Part shown: in pieces, positions 1-5,591 of the stretch
Layout: each line of letters begins with the position of its first letter
How positions within the stretch are numbered: position 1 is the first letter of the stretch
Source: Planctomycetia bacterium
GTDB lineage: Bacteria; Planctomycetota; Planctomycetia; Pirellulales; UBA1268
Assembly (NCBI GenBank): GCA_009923125.1
Contig: RFUD01000114.1
Location: 1 to 7,223, forward strand
DNA length: 7,223 bases
Direction: 5' to 3'
Position numbers and translations under genes: made by a program
The notes under the pieces: model-generated
Database searches by the model: none
Told to the model about the DNA's origin: nothing
Seen by the model: the letters and a program-made list of their open reading frames with translations, nothing else

Positions 1-599
1 CGCCGTAGTAATCCGGGTGAAAAATGCAGGGGTAGCCCTCGGCCCTGAGGCGCGATCTGTCGCCAGGCCTCCCGGAGGATCTCGTGATCGCGCAGATGGA
101 GCACCGCCGCGGGATCGCCCGCATAGTGCGCCTGGATCGCCAGCGCGTTGACGAGCGGCCAGTCCTTCGGCCGGTCGGTCTTCTTCATCCGGATGACGGT
201 GTCACGACTCGCAATGCCGGCGACGGAGTCGGCGTGCCAGCCGTCGCCCACCCGCGGTGGCCGGCCGAAGAAGTCGAGATGACGCCCGGCCGATTCGGCC
301 AGCTCGAATGCCACGAGGTGGCTCGTCCATCCGCCGGCGAGGTACTCCGAGTCGAGCGGTGCGCCGAACAGGCCGCGGTAGGAGATTCTCCAGTTCGCGC
401 CGCTGATTCCCCGCTCGAGTTCGCCGAAGAGTGTCACGAGCCGTTCGATGAGGGCTGGCGCGATGATCCAGTCGGTGTCTTTCGTGGTCTGCTGGATCCC
501 ATATTCGACGCACGCCATGCCCGACGTGAGCAGGCCCTCGATCGCACGCCCACGGAGCAGCGCCTGAAACGTGCGGTAAAACTCGATCGGTCCGTTCAT
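1..599 (-). CDS. Polymerase-beta-like nucleotidyltransferase, 3' end outside window, probable frame change near its end
   Basis: Reading from the ATG at 599 there is an open frame to the left edge with no stop. Residues 22-46 carry a nucleotidyltransferase signature: Ser-Gly at 26-27 and then a Thr-Lys-Asp-Thr-Asp motif, with the Asp pair at 41 and 43 as the expected metal ligands. This resembles the minimal NTase fold of AbiEii/MNT-type proteins, which transfer nucleotides to tRNA or protein targets; the target here is unknown. The first ~175 codons are G/C-biased at position 3. The last ~18 codons are not, whereas the +1 frame from about position 58 to 2 reads RLRAEGYPCIFHPDYYG with strongly biased codons. 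This suggests an indel near 50-70, either real or a sequencing error. A GTG at 605 is an alternative start, since an AGGGGA sits 12 bases before it and 18 before the ATG. The 62-residue gene at 677-865 precedes it on the same strand. Confidence 0.72.
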   Translation of the reverse strand, partial: MNGPIEFYRTFQALLRGRAIEGLLTSGMACVEYGIQQTTKDTDWIIAPALIERLVTLFGELERGISGANWRISYRGLFGAPLDSEYLAGGWTSHLVAFELAESAGRHLDFFGRPPRVGDGWHADSVAGIASRDTVIRMKKTDRPKDWPLVNALAIQAHYAGDPAAVLHLRDHEILREAWRQIAPQGRGLPLHFSPGLLR

Positions 600-632
600 C
601 GTCACGATTGTCGAAGTTCCCCTGCAGTTCCG

Positions 633-650
633 GCAAGGCCGTGGCCTTGC
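633..650 (-). repeat. Perfect 8-bp inverted repeat between the two left-hand minus-strand genes
   Basis: GCAAGGCC at 633-640 and GGCCTTGC at 643-650 are exact reverse complements separated by two bases. In RNA they would fold as a 7-bp stem with a 4-base loop. The repeat sits in the 77-base gap between the small gene (677-865) and the NTase (start 599). No T-run follows it on the minus strand, so it does not look like an intrinsic terminator. It could be a protein-binding palindrome or a structure in the NTase leader upstream of its AGGGGA ribosome-binding candidate. Confidence 0.5.
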
Positions 651-676
651 GTGGAGCTGGCCAGTCACAAGTCGTG

Positions 677-865
677 TCAGCCGCCGGGGTTGGCGAGCAG
701 CTCCGAGTGCACGAAGCCTGCGCCCTCGAGGGCAGCCTTCACCCGCTTGAGCCGTTCCTTGACCATGGCCACCGTCTGCTCCACGCGGTCGAGGACGTCG
801 AGGCCGAACCGCACGACGCTCGGGCCGGGCATCCGCACGACGTCATCCAGTGGATCGGTAGCCAT
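677..865 (-). CDS. Small helical protein, 62 residues, upstream of the nucleotidyltransferase
   Basis: I do not recognise this family. The reading frame has strongly G/C-biased third positions along its whole length, like the other core genes here, which supports it being real despite its size. Residues 1-20 contain a Pro/Gly-bearing stretch (RMPGPSVVRFG). Residues 22-48 look like one long amphipathic helix rich in Val, Leu, Lys, Arg and Glu (DRVEQTVAMVKERLKRVKAAL). There is no signal peptide, membrane segment or Cys motif. It ends 77 bases before the NTase start on the same strand, so the two may be co-transcribed. A role as partner or antitoxin of the NTase is possible from position only. 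No strong ribosome-binding site precedes the ATG. Confidence 0.6.
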   Translation of the reverse strand: MATDPLDDVVRMPGPSVVRFGLDVLDRVEQTVAMVKERLKRVKAALEGAGFVHSELLANPGG

Positions 866-1151
866 GGAACAAGTGTATCCGCCGGCCCGACCGCCAGACG
901 GCAGATGCTATACAGCAGTACAGTTTTTACGTCAGCCGGTGGCGGCTGAAAGATGGCCAGACTTCTCCGCGCTGCTCGGTAGACTCAGGGTATGAACGTT
1001 GCGGGTCGCACTGCAAGCGGTATCACATATCGCGGGTTGCGCGACGAGCATATGATTGCCTGTCAGATGCTCTGCCTGAGGGACAGCGGCACCACGACCG
1101 GATCGCAGCCCTGCGACGGTCGTCTTCTTTTCGCGATGAGCCTGATCGATC
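866..1151. other. Divergent intergenic region without a convincing gene
   Basis: This stretch separates the minus-strand pair from the plus-strand genes and must hold promoters for both directions. Apart from the minus-strand promoter candidate at 907-935, a plus-strand TATGAT at 1051-1056 is a good -10 match but lacks a -35 at normal spacing. TTGCGG at 999-1004 with TATCAC at 1021-1026 (16-base spacer) is another weak plus-strand candidate. Reading frames crossing the region have poor protein character. Confidence 0.4.
907..935 (-). promoter_or_regulatory. Candidate sigma-70-type promoter for the left minus-strand genes
   Basis: On the minus strand CTGACG (plus 930-935) and TATAGC (plus 907-912) are separated by exactly 17 bases. 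Each hexamer matches 4 of 6 consensus bases. The -10 lies about 40 bases before the ATG at 865. The surroundings are more A/T-rich than the rest of the intergenic region. The match is moderate and no transcript data exist. Confidence 0.35.
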
Positions 1152-1409
1152 ATGAACGACAGTCCGGCCGACATTCCCGACACGTTTGCCGAACTTGTGG
1201 CGCAAGAGCAGGGCCGCCGCGAACGAGTCTGGAGTCCCGCTGACCGCTGGCGGGTCCTGCAGGACACGATTCGCTGGGCCGAACTGCAGCCGACGGCGCG
1301 TCGCAACACGCCACGAGCCTGTCTCGCGCGGGAGCGACGCCTGCTGGGTTGGCCTGATGCCGGACTTGATCCCGATGCCATGCGAGACAATGGCCGTGAG
1401 CAACGCTGA
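1152..1409 (+). CDS. Small hypothetical protein, 85 residues, overlapping the dehydratase start
   Basis: I cannot assign a function. Third positions are largely G or C. The protein looks soluble and helical, with an acidic N-terminus (residues 1-20) and a Trp/Arg-rich middle (VWSPADRWRVLQDTIRWAE, about residues 26-44), followed by an Arg-rich segment. It has no signal peptide or membrane helix. Its stop at 1407-1409 lies inside the first codons of the dehydratase gene, a 20-base overlap in another frame that could allow translational coupling. No clear ribosome-binding site precedes the ATG. A competing frame over 992-1243 has weaker protein character. Either this gene is real or the dehydratase has an upstream leader that is open by chance. 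Confidence 0.5.
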   Translation: MNDSPADIPDTFAELVAQEQGRRERVWSPADRWRVLQDTIRWAELQPTARRNTPRACLARERRLLGWPDAGLDPDAMRDNGREQR

Positions 1410-2523
1410 CGCGTTCGTAGGCAGCCCGGTCATCACGAAGGTGAAGACCGTGCTCGTGGACGTGCCGCTCGGGCAGCGGACGATCACCGACAGCCAGTCG
1501 AGCGTCGATTCCGTCGAGTTCGTACAGGTGTCGATCGAGACGGATGCCGGCGTGACGGGCCACGGCTTCAACTGGAACTACTCCAAGGGCCTGCGGGCCG
1601 CGCAGGTGATGATCGACGAGTGCTACGCCTCGGCGATCGTCGGGAAGCCGGCGCTCGACCGCCATGCGCTCATGCAGGCGATGAACTCGACGACGCACTT
1701 CATCGGCCGCGTGGGCGTGGCCCGCGTGGGCTTGTGTGCCATGAACCTCGCCCTCTGGGACATCCAGCTCAAGCTGGAAGGCCAGCCCCTCTGGCGGCAC
1801 CTCGGCCCCTGCAAAGACCGCGTGAAGGCCTACAACACGGACGGCGGCTGGCTGACGTGGAGCACCGATGAACTCGTGGCCGACATGCAGCGGATCCTGG
1901 ATCGCGGCTTCGATGCCGTGAAAATGAAGCTTGGCCTGCCCGACCCCCGTGAAGACTACGCGCGCGTGAAGGCAGTGCGGAAGGCGATCGGCGACAAACC
2001 GAAGCTGATGGTCGACGTGAACACCGTCTGGGATTTGAAGACGGCGATCACGTGGGGCCGGCGGCTCGAGGAATTCGACATCGCCTGGCTCGAGGAGCCG
2101 ATGCATCCCTTCGACGTCCGGGCCCACGGCGACCTCGCCCAGGCGCTCGACCTGCCGATCGCGGTGGGGGAGACGGTCTACACGCTGCAGGCGTTCCGGG
2201 ATTACGTCGATGCCAAGGGCGCCGACATCCTCCAGGCCGACGTCACGAAGCTCTCCGGCATCGAGGAATGGCTCGACGTGGCGGCCCTCGGCCGAGCTTA
2301 CGGGCTGACGGTGATCCCGCACACGAACGTGCAGCACAACGTGCACGCCCAGCTCGCCGCGGCCACGCCGAATACGCCGATGATCGAATGCTGCTACGAG
2401 TCGCTGTTCGACGTCTGGGAAAACCCGATCCGCGTCGTGGACGGCTTCTACACGCTGCCCGACGCGCCCGGCGTGGGCGGCAAGCTCACCGACGCCGTGC
2501 TCGCGAAGCATCGCGTGGGGTGA
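1390..2523 (+). CDS. Mandelate racemase/enolase-superfamily acid-sugar dehydratase
   Basis: The 377-residue product is a cytoplasmic (beta/alpha)7beta-barrel enzyme with an N-terminal capping domain (about 15-135). All mandelate-racemase-subgroup landmarks are present: the KMK base motif at Lys178/Lys180; Mg ligands Asp209 (VDVN), Glu235 (LEEP) and Glu261 (GET); and the Asp284 (ADVTK) / His311 (IPHTN) dyad. Such enzymes abstract the proton alpha to a carboxylate, and most with this set dehydrate sugar acids to 2-keto-3-deoxy acids. The layout, including TTHFIGRVG at 101-109, recalls talarate/galactarate dehydratases, but the substrate is not fixed by sequence. The FCD regulator and DapA-fold lyase at 3913-5563 support sugar-acid catabolism. 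The start is uncertain: ATG 1390 gives a short leader before the first strand (ITKVKTVLVDV), ATG 1375 and GTG 1396 are alternatives, and none has a strong ribosome-binding site. An in-frame extension to 1186 is rejected as Arg/Ser-rich and non-protein-like. Confidence 0.9.
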   Translation: MAVSNADAFVGSPVITKVKTVLVDVPLGQRTITDSQSSVDSVEFVQVSIETDAGVTGHGFNWNYSKGLRAAQVMIDECYASAIVGKPALDRHALMQAMNSTTHFIGRVGVARVGLCAMNLALWDIQLKLEGQPLWRHLGPCKDRVKAYNTDGGWLTWSTDELVADMQRILDRGFDAVKMKLGLPDPREDYARVKAVRKAIGDKPKLMVDVNTVWDLKTAITWGRRLEEFDIAWLEEPMHPFDVRAHGDLAQALDLPIAVGETVYTLQAFRDYVDAKGADILQADVTKLSGIEEWLDVAALGRAYGLTVIPHTNVQHNVHAQLAAATPNTPMIECCYESLFDVWENPIRVVDGFYTLPDAPGVGGKLTDAVLAKHRVG

Positions 2524-2541
2524 CCTGCTCCCGACGACATG

Positions 2542-2570
2542 TTGTCAGCAATAAGCGGGTTACGTATACG
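2542..2570 (+). promoter_or_regulatory. Promoter of the toxin-antitoxin module with a palindrome on the -10
   Basis: TTGTCA (2542-2547; 5 of 6 consensus) and TATACG (2565-2570; 4 of 6) are separated by exactly 17 bases. The -10 lies 51 bases before the antitoxin ATG. CGTATACG at 2563-2570 is a perfect 8-bp palindrome covering the -10. Type II antitoxins commonly autorepress by binding such palindromes, so this is a plausible operator (inference). Confidence 0.5.
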
Positions 2571-2621
2571 AAAGAACAGTGATGCAGCTGTTCCAGGTAT
2601 GCGTCTTGCGGAGACCGAACC

Positions 2622-2858
2622 ATGGTGCGGGTTACGATTGATCAAGGATTGGAAGCGAGGTTGCTCGACGCGCCGATGCCGATCGAACTGTGCGACCGGG
2701 GAGGTCGTGTCGTCGGCCACTTCATTCCAGTCGCAAAGCCAGCCAGATATCAGGGCATCGAGTCTCCGACGCCGGAGCACGAATTGGAGCGAAGGAGCCG
2801 CGAGGAACCGGGGCGTCCGCTCGCGGACGTGCTTCGCGACTTTCGAGCTGCGCCGTGA
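2622..2858 (+). CDS. Antitoxin of a RelE/ParE-type type II toxin-antitoxin module
   Basis: The 78-residue protein has an N-terminal region (1-37) with short beta segments, including CDRGGRVVGHFIP at 24-36, then a linker. Its charged C-terminal helix (about 52-75) contains EHELERR and GRPLADVLRDF. This matches small antitoxins that dimerise through the N-terminus and wrap the toxin with the C-terminal helix. A GGAG at 2610-2613, eight bases before the ATG, is a good ribosome-binding site and decides the start. The stop overlaps the toxin GTG start, the usual antitoxin-first arrangement. The family call rests on context plus C-terminal style; no classic AbrB, RHH or Phd motif is obvious. Confidence 0.78.
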   Translation: MVRVTIDQGLEARLLDAPMPIELCDRGGRVVGHFIPVAKPARYQGIESPTPEHELERRSREEPGRPLADVLRDFRAAP

Positions 2859-3112
2859 CCCACACGGTCGTTTGGGCTGAATCAGCCGCTGAGGAGCTTG
2901 CGGCAATCTGGCTCGCAGCGTCTGACCGAGATGTGGTCACCGCAGCAGCCCGCGATGTCGATGAGATGCTCCGAACGATGCCGGCGGAAGCAGGTGAATC
3001 GCGTAGCCACGGCAGAAGAATTTTGATCGTCGGGCCGATAGCCGTGACGTTTGAGATTCGCGCAGCCGACCGCCTCGTCAAAGTATTGGATGCTTGGCGG
3101 AGTGACTTGTGA
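2855..3112 (+). CDS. RelE/ParE-family toxin
   Basis: The 85-residue product starts at a GTG (2855) overlapping the antitoxin TGA (2856-2858), so the two are translationally coupled. The pattern is that of the RelE/ParE fold: an initial strand (VVWAESAAEELAAIW, 5-19) leading into a helical hairpin, then DEMLRTMP (36-43), then the central strands GRRILIVGPIAVTFEI (53-68) and DRLVKVLDAW (72-81). RelE members cleave mRNA at the ribosome and ParE members poison gyrase; this sequence does not decide which. Length is typical of the family. Codon use is less G/C-biased than in neighbouring metabolic genes (about 33 of 85 codons end in A or T), consistent with horizontal transfer. Confidence 0.85.
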   Translation: MTHTVVWAESAAEELAAIWLAASDRDVVTAAARDVDEMLRTMPAEAGESRSHGRRILIVGPIAVTFEIRAADRLVKVLDAWRSDL

Positions 3113-3182
3113 CCAATGGCTGTGCTGCCGAGTAACTGGCGTTTGTCATGCCCTTTCCTAGTCAACGTCAGCCGGCCATCGC

Positions 3183-3196
3183 GTGGCGTGAGCCAC
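3183..3196. terminator. Small hairpin between convergent genes, weak terminator candidate
   Basis: GTGGC at 3183-3187 and GCCAC at 3192-3196 form a perfect 5-bp stem with a GTGA loop in the 96-base gap between the toxin stop and the stop of the minus-strand NTase. Only TTCT follows on the plus strand, so there is no true T-run. It may be a weak bidirectional end or chance. Confidence 0.25.
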
Positions 3197-3208
3197 TTCT
3201 GCCCCTGG

Positions 3209-3739
3209 CTACGCCCGGTCGAGTGCAGCAGCGACGTCAGTTGGTAAAGTCTGCGCGAGCTGCGGGTGGGCTTCGATGAGCCGGGCGATGTCGCCGAGGT
3301 CCTTGATCGCCTTGCTTGGCCGCCGTTCAGGTGTTCGCCAGGCCTTGATCTTGCCCGCCAGCGTGTCGCCAAGCGAGGCCACCCGCAGGAGGATCCCATG
3401 CACGTCGGCTGCGATGGCGCGGGCAGGAAACTCGCGATAGAAATCTTCCGTGCTTAGTTGCAGGCTCACCTGCGATCGGCCACGAAAGTTCACCGACCAC
3501 TCGTGTCGTTCTGCCACGAAGCCGACGGCCTCGAGAGCAGCAACTGCACGCGCGATCTCATCGACTGCCACGACAAAATCGACGTCCCGCGTGACCATCG
3601 GCTCGGCAGCCCAGTGATTCACGGCGATGCCGCCGATGGCGCACCAGTGCAGCTCGGCCCGCTCGAGCGCATCCACCATGCGCATCACGTCATCCGCGCC
3701 ACCAGCTGTCTGCCAATCGTAGAATTGCCGCCCGGTCAT
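3209..3739 (-). CDS. Nucleotidyltransferase, AbiEii/minimal NTase type
   Basis: The 176-residue protein carries the NTase core: Gly36-Gly37 in CAIGGIAVNHW, then TRDVDFVV with the metal-binding Asp52 and Asp54. A later GKIKAW (129-134) and KDLGDIARLIEAHPQL (146-161) match the conserved Lys/Asp region of AbiEii-like and related DNA-encoded NTases. Family members act as toxins or modify tRNA/protein by nucleotide transfer. The usual AbiEi-type winged-helix antitoxin is not adjacent; the neighbours are a convergent RelE module and a divergent GntR gene. No ribosome-binding site precedes the ATG. A TACAAT on the minus strand (plus 3747-3752) lies so close that the transcript could be leaderless. 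Third-position bias is intermediate between the metabolic genes and the toxin. Confidence 0.82.
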   Translation of the reverse strand: MTGRQFYDWQTAGGADDVMRMVDALERAELHWCAIGGIAVNHWAAEPMVTRDVDFVVAVDEIARAVAALEAVGFVAERHEWSVNFRGRSQVSLQLSTEDFYREFPARAIAADVHGILLRVASLGDTLAGKIKAWRTPERRPSKAIKDLGDIARLIEAHPQLAQTLPTDVAAALDRA

Positions 3740-3843
3740 GAGGCCGATTGTACGCAGCGTGCAATACGCCTGCCGAATCCGGCTCGTAAGCGAATTGCTA
3801 CCAGGGGCAGCCGTCCGCCGCCACCGCCCTTCCGGCTCCGTTC

Positions 3844-3857
3844 ACTGTCGGTACAGT
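3844..3857. promoter_or_regulatory. Inverted-repeat operator candidate upstream of the GntR regulator
   Basis: ACTGTCGGTACAGT consists of exact inverted arms ACTGT and ACAGT around a 4-base centre. It contains the GT...AC core that GntR-superfamily dimers typically recognise. It lies 55 bases before the regulator ATG at 3913, a normal place for autoregulation. The binding protein is inferred from position to be the GntR/FCD product. Confidence 0.5.
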
Positions 3858-3912
3858 AATAGCCTATCGCTTGGCGAACGTCCCCCGCTCACTCCGCAAG
3901 AGACCTTCAATC

Positions 3913-4623
3913 ATGGTTCCCACCCGTGGCCGGCCCCGCGCCGTCGATTCGAAGGCGGATGCCTACAAGCAGCTGCGGACGCTCCTGCTTGGTGGCGAGG
4001 TTCGGCCCGGGCAGCGGCTGTCGCATCGCTCGCTGGCCAAGGACCTTGGCCTCTCGCGAAGCCCCGTCCGCGAGGCGCTTCTGGCGCTCGAGGCCGAGGG
4101 GCTGATCGAGCACAGGCCGCAGTCGGGCGTGTACCTTCGCGACGTGAGCCCGCAGGAGCTCGAAGAACTGTATGACATGCGCGAGCTGCTCGAGCCCTAC
4201 GCGGCCGAGCGGGCTGCCCGGATGGCCGACACGGCGCAGCTTGCGGTGTTGCGGCGGGTGTGCGACGAGTTTGCTGAGCTCGTGAAGCGGCGGGATTTCG
4301 AACGCTGGCTCGACGCCCCCGAAAACCGCCGCCGGCTCTCTACGCTCGACCGTGAGTTTCACACCACGATCCTGGCCGCCGCCAACAATCGCGTGGCCCG
4401 CCGGTTTTTCGAGAATGCCCAGATTCTTTCGCTCGTCGTGTCGTGGAACTTCATGAAGACCGACTCGGCCACGCTCGCCGCCCGGGCGATCCCCACGGCG
4501 AAGCAGCATCGCGAGATCTACGAGGCGATCAGGAAGAGAGACCCCGCGAAGGCGGCCAAGCTCATGCGCGGCCACGTGGGCGGCATGAAGGAGCGGGTGC
4601 TCGACAGCCTGCATCACCGGTAG
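3913..4623 (+). CDS. GntR-family transcriptional regulator with FCD ligand-binding domain
   Basis: The 236-residue product has an N-terminal winged helix-turn-helix (about 14-78), including RSLAKDLGLSRSPVREALLA (39-58) and the wing GLIEHRPQSGVYL (63-75). A C-terminal all-helical FCD domain spans about 82-230. The metal/ligand residues of FCD domains are present: Asp146 and His150 (LDREFH), His199 (KQHREIY) and His221 (MRGHV), so a metal-bound carboxylate effector is likely. Members usually repress sugar-acid or organic-acid genes and release DNA on binding the metabolite. I chose ATG 3913 because AAGAGA lies nine bases upstream and the domain begins soon after; an in-frame TTG at 3871 adds 14 unlikely residues. 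The DapA-fold lyase starts 19 bases downstream, so the two form an operon. Confidence 0.93.
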   Translation: MVPTRGRPRAVDSKADAYKQLRTLLLGGEVRPGQRLSHRSLAKDLGLSRSPVREALLALEAEGLIEHRPQSGVYLRDVSPQELEELYDMRELLEPYAAERAARMADTAQLAVLRRVCDEFAELVKRRDFERWLDAPENRRRLSTLDREFHTTILAAANNRVARRFFENAQILSLVVSWNFMKTDSATLAARAIPTAKQHREIYEAIRKRDPAKAAKLMRGHVGGMKERVLDSLHHR

Positions 4624-4642
4624 GCTCGCTCAGCAGGGACAC

Positions 4643-5563
4643 ATGATGGCGTCATCCGCTCCGATTTCCGGCATTCTCACGCCCCACATGGTGCCGCTCG
4701 ATGCCCGCGGGCGGATCAACGAGGCGGAGCTCGCCCGCTACGTCTCCTGGCTCGTCGACAAGGGCGTGCACGGGCTCTACCCGAACGGCTCGACCGGCGA
4801 GTTCACGCGGTTCAACGTGGAGGAACGCCGGCGGATCACGAGCATCGTCTGCGAGGCGGTGGCGGGCCGCGTGCCCGTGGTGGCCGGTGCGGCCGAGGCG
4901 AACGTGGCCGAGACGATTCAGGCCTGCCAGCACGCGCTCGAAGCGGGGGCCCGGGCGGTGGCGATCGTGGCGCCCTTCTACTTCAAGCTCTCGCCGGAGA
5001 GCGTGTATGCCTACTTTCGCGAGATCGCCCGCGAGACGCCGATCGATGTCACGCTCTACCACATTCCGATGCTCGCCTCGCCGATCGACGTCGCCACGAC
5101 GCGGCGGCTCGCGGAAGAGTTCCCGCGGGTGATCGGGATCAAGGATTCGAGCGGCGACATCTCGCACATGCAGCGGCTGATCGCAGCCGTGCGGCCGATC
5201 CGGCCCGAGTTTGCGTTTTTCACGGGCTGGGACGCGGCGCTCGTGCCGATGCTGCTCACCGGCTGCGACGGCGGCGTGCATGCCACGAGCGGCGTGGTGC
5301 CGGAGGTGACGCGGGCGATCTACGACGACGTGCGGGCCGGGCGGCTCGACGCGGCATTCGCGCGGCAGCGGCAGATCACCGACCTCCTCGACATCACGTT
5401 CCTCGGGGCCGACTTTCCCGAGGGCTTCCGGATCGCCGCGGGCCTGCGCGGCTTCGCGATGGGGGAATCGCGTCAGCCCGCGACCGACTCGCAGCGGGCC
5501 GATCGGCGGCGGCTCGCCGAGCGGATCCGGGCCGCGATCGATCGCTGCGGCGTTTCGATCTGA
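4643..5563 (+). CDS. DapA/N-acetylneuraminate-lyase family aldolase or dehydratase
   Basis: The 306-residue product is a Schiff-base (beta/alpha)8 barrel lyase. Lys167 in IGIKDSSGD is the imine-forming lysine, Tyr139 in LYHIP the catalytic tyrosine, and GSTGE at 49-53 the carboxylate-binding loop. The Arg that follows the YN-P motif in true dihydrodipicolinate synthases is absent (YHIPMLASP), arguing against lysine biosynthesis. Next to an FCD regulator, and with a sugar-acid dehydratase nearby, it most likely cleaves a 2-keto-3-deoxy sugar acid or dehydrates and decarboxylates 5-keto-4-deoxyglucarate (inference). The extra C-terminal segment (about 275-305) is Arg/Ala/Asp-rich. AGGGA at 4635-4639 is three bases before the first ATG and six before the second (4646), so translation may begin at the second. 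Confidence 0.88.
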   Translation: MMASSAPISGILTPHMVPLDARGRINEAELARYVSWLVDKGVHGLYPNGSTGEFTRFNVEERRRITSIVCEAVAGRVPVVAGAAEANVAETIQACQHALEAGARAVAIVAPFYFKLSPESVYAYFREIARETPIDVTLYHIPMLASPIDVATTRRLAEEFPRVIGIKDSSGDISHMQRLIAAVRPIRPEFAFFTGWDAALVPMLLTGCDGGVHATSGVVPEVTRAIYDDVRAGRLDAAFARQRQITDLLDITFLGADFPEGFRIAAGLRGFAMGESRQPATDSQRADRRRLAERIRAAIDRCGVSI

Positions 5564-5591
5564 TTGCGACGCCCCGGTCTGGCGATCGCGG

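Noticed and set aside
202..636. 144-residue minus-strand open frame overlapping the left nucleotidyltransferase
   Set aside because: Extremely Arg-rich composition and no family features; it is a frame shadow of the NTase, whose own frame has the NTase motif.
911..924. Possible second GntR operator (TACAGCAGTACAGT) in the left divergent region
   Set aside because: Only the right half GTACAGT matches the 3844-3857 repeat; the left arm is not complementary, so symmetry is lost.
1186..1389. In-frame N-terminal extension of the dehydratase
   Set aside because: Encodes an Arg/Ser/Cys-rich sequence unlike the family and overlaps a better small reading frame; the conserved domain begins after 1390.
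1150..2511. 453-residue minus-strand open frame opposite the dehydratase
   Set aside because: His/Arg/Val-rich antisense shadow typical of GC-rich genes; the plus strand has all catalytic residues of the enolase superfamily.
3871..3912. TTG start extending the GntR protein by 14 residues
   Set aside because: ATG 3913 has a ribosome-binding candidate at suitable spacing and the extension has no family similarity that I can see.
3907..4617. 236-residue minus-strand open frame opposite the GntR gene
   Set aside because: Low-complexity His/Arg/Leu shadow; the plus strand carries full GntR and FCD landmarks.
4643..5563. Annotation as dapA (lysine biosynthesis)
   Set aside because: The Arg after the YN-P motif is missing and the neighbours point to sugar-acid catabolism.
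5564..5591. Terminator between the convergent lyase and phosphorylase genes
   Set aside because: No stem with a T-run is visible in the 28-base gap.
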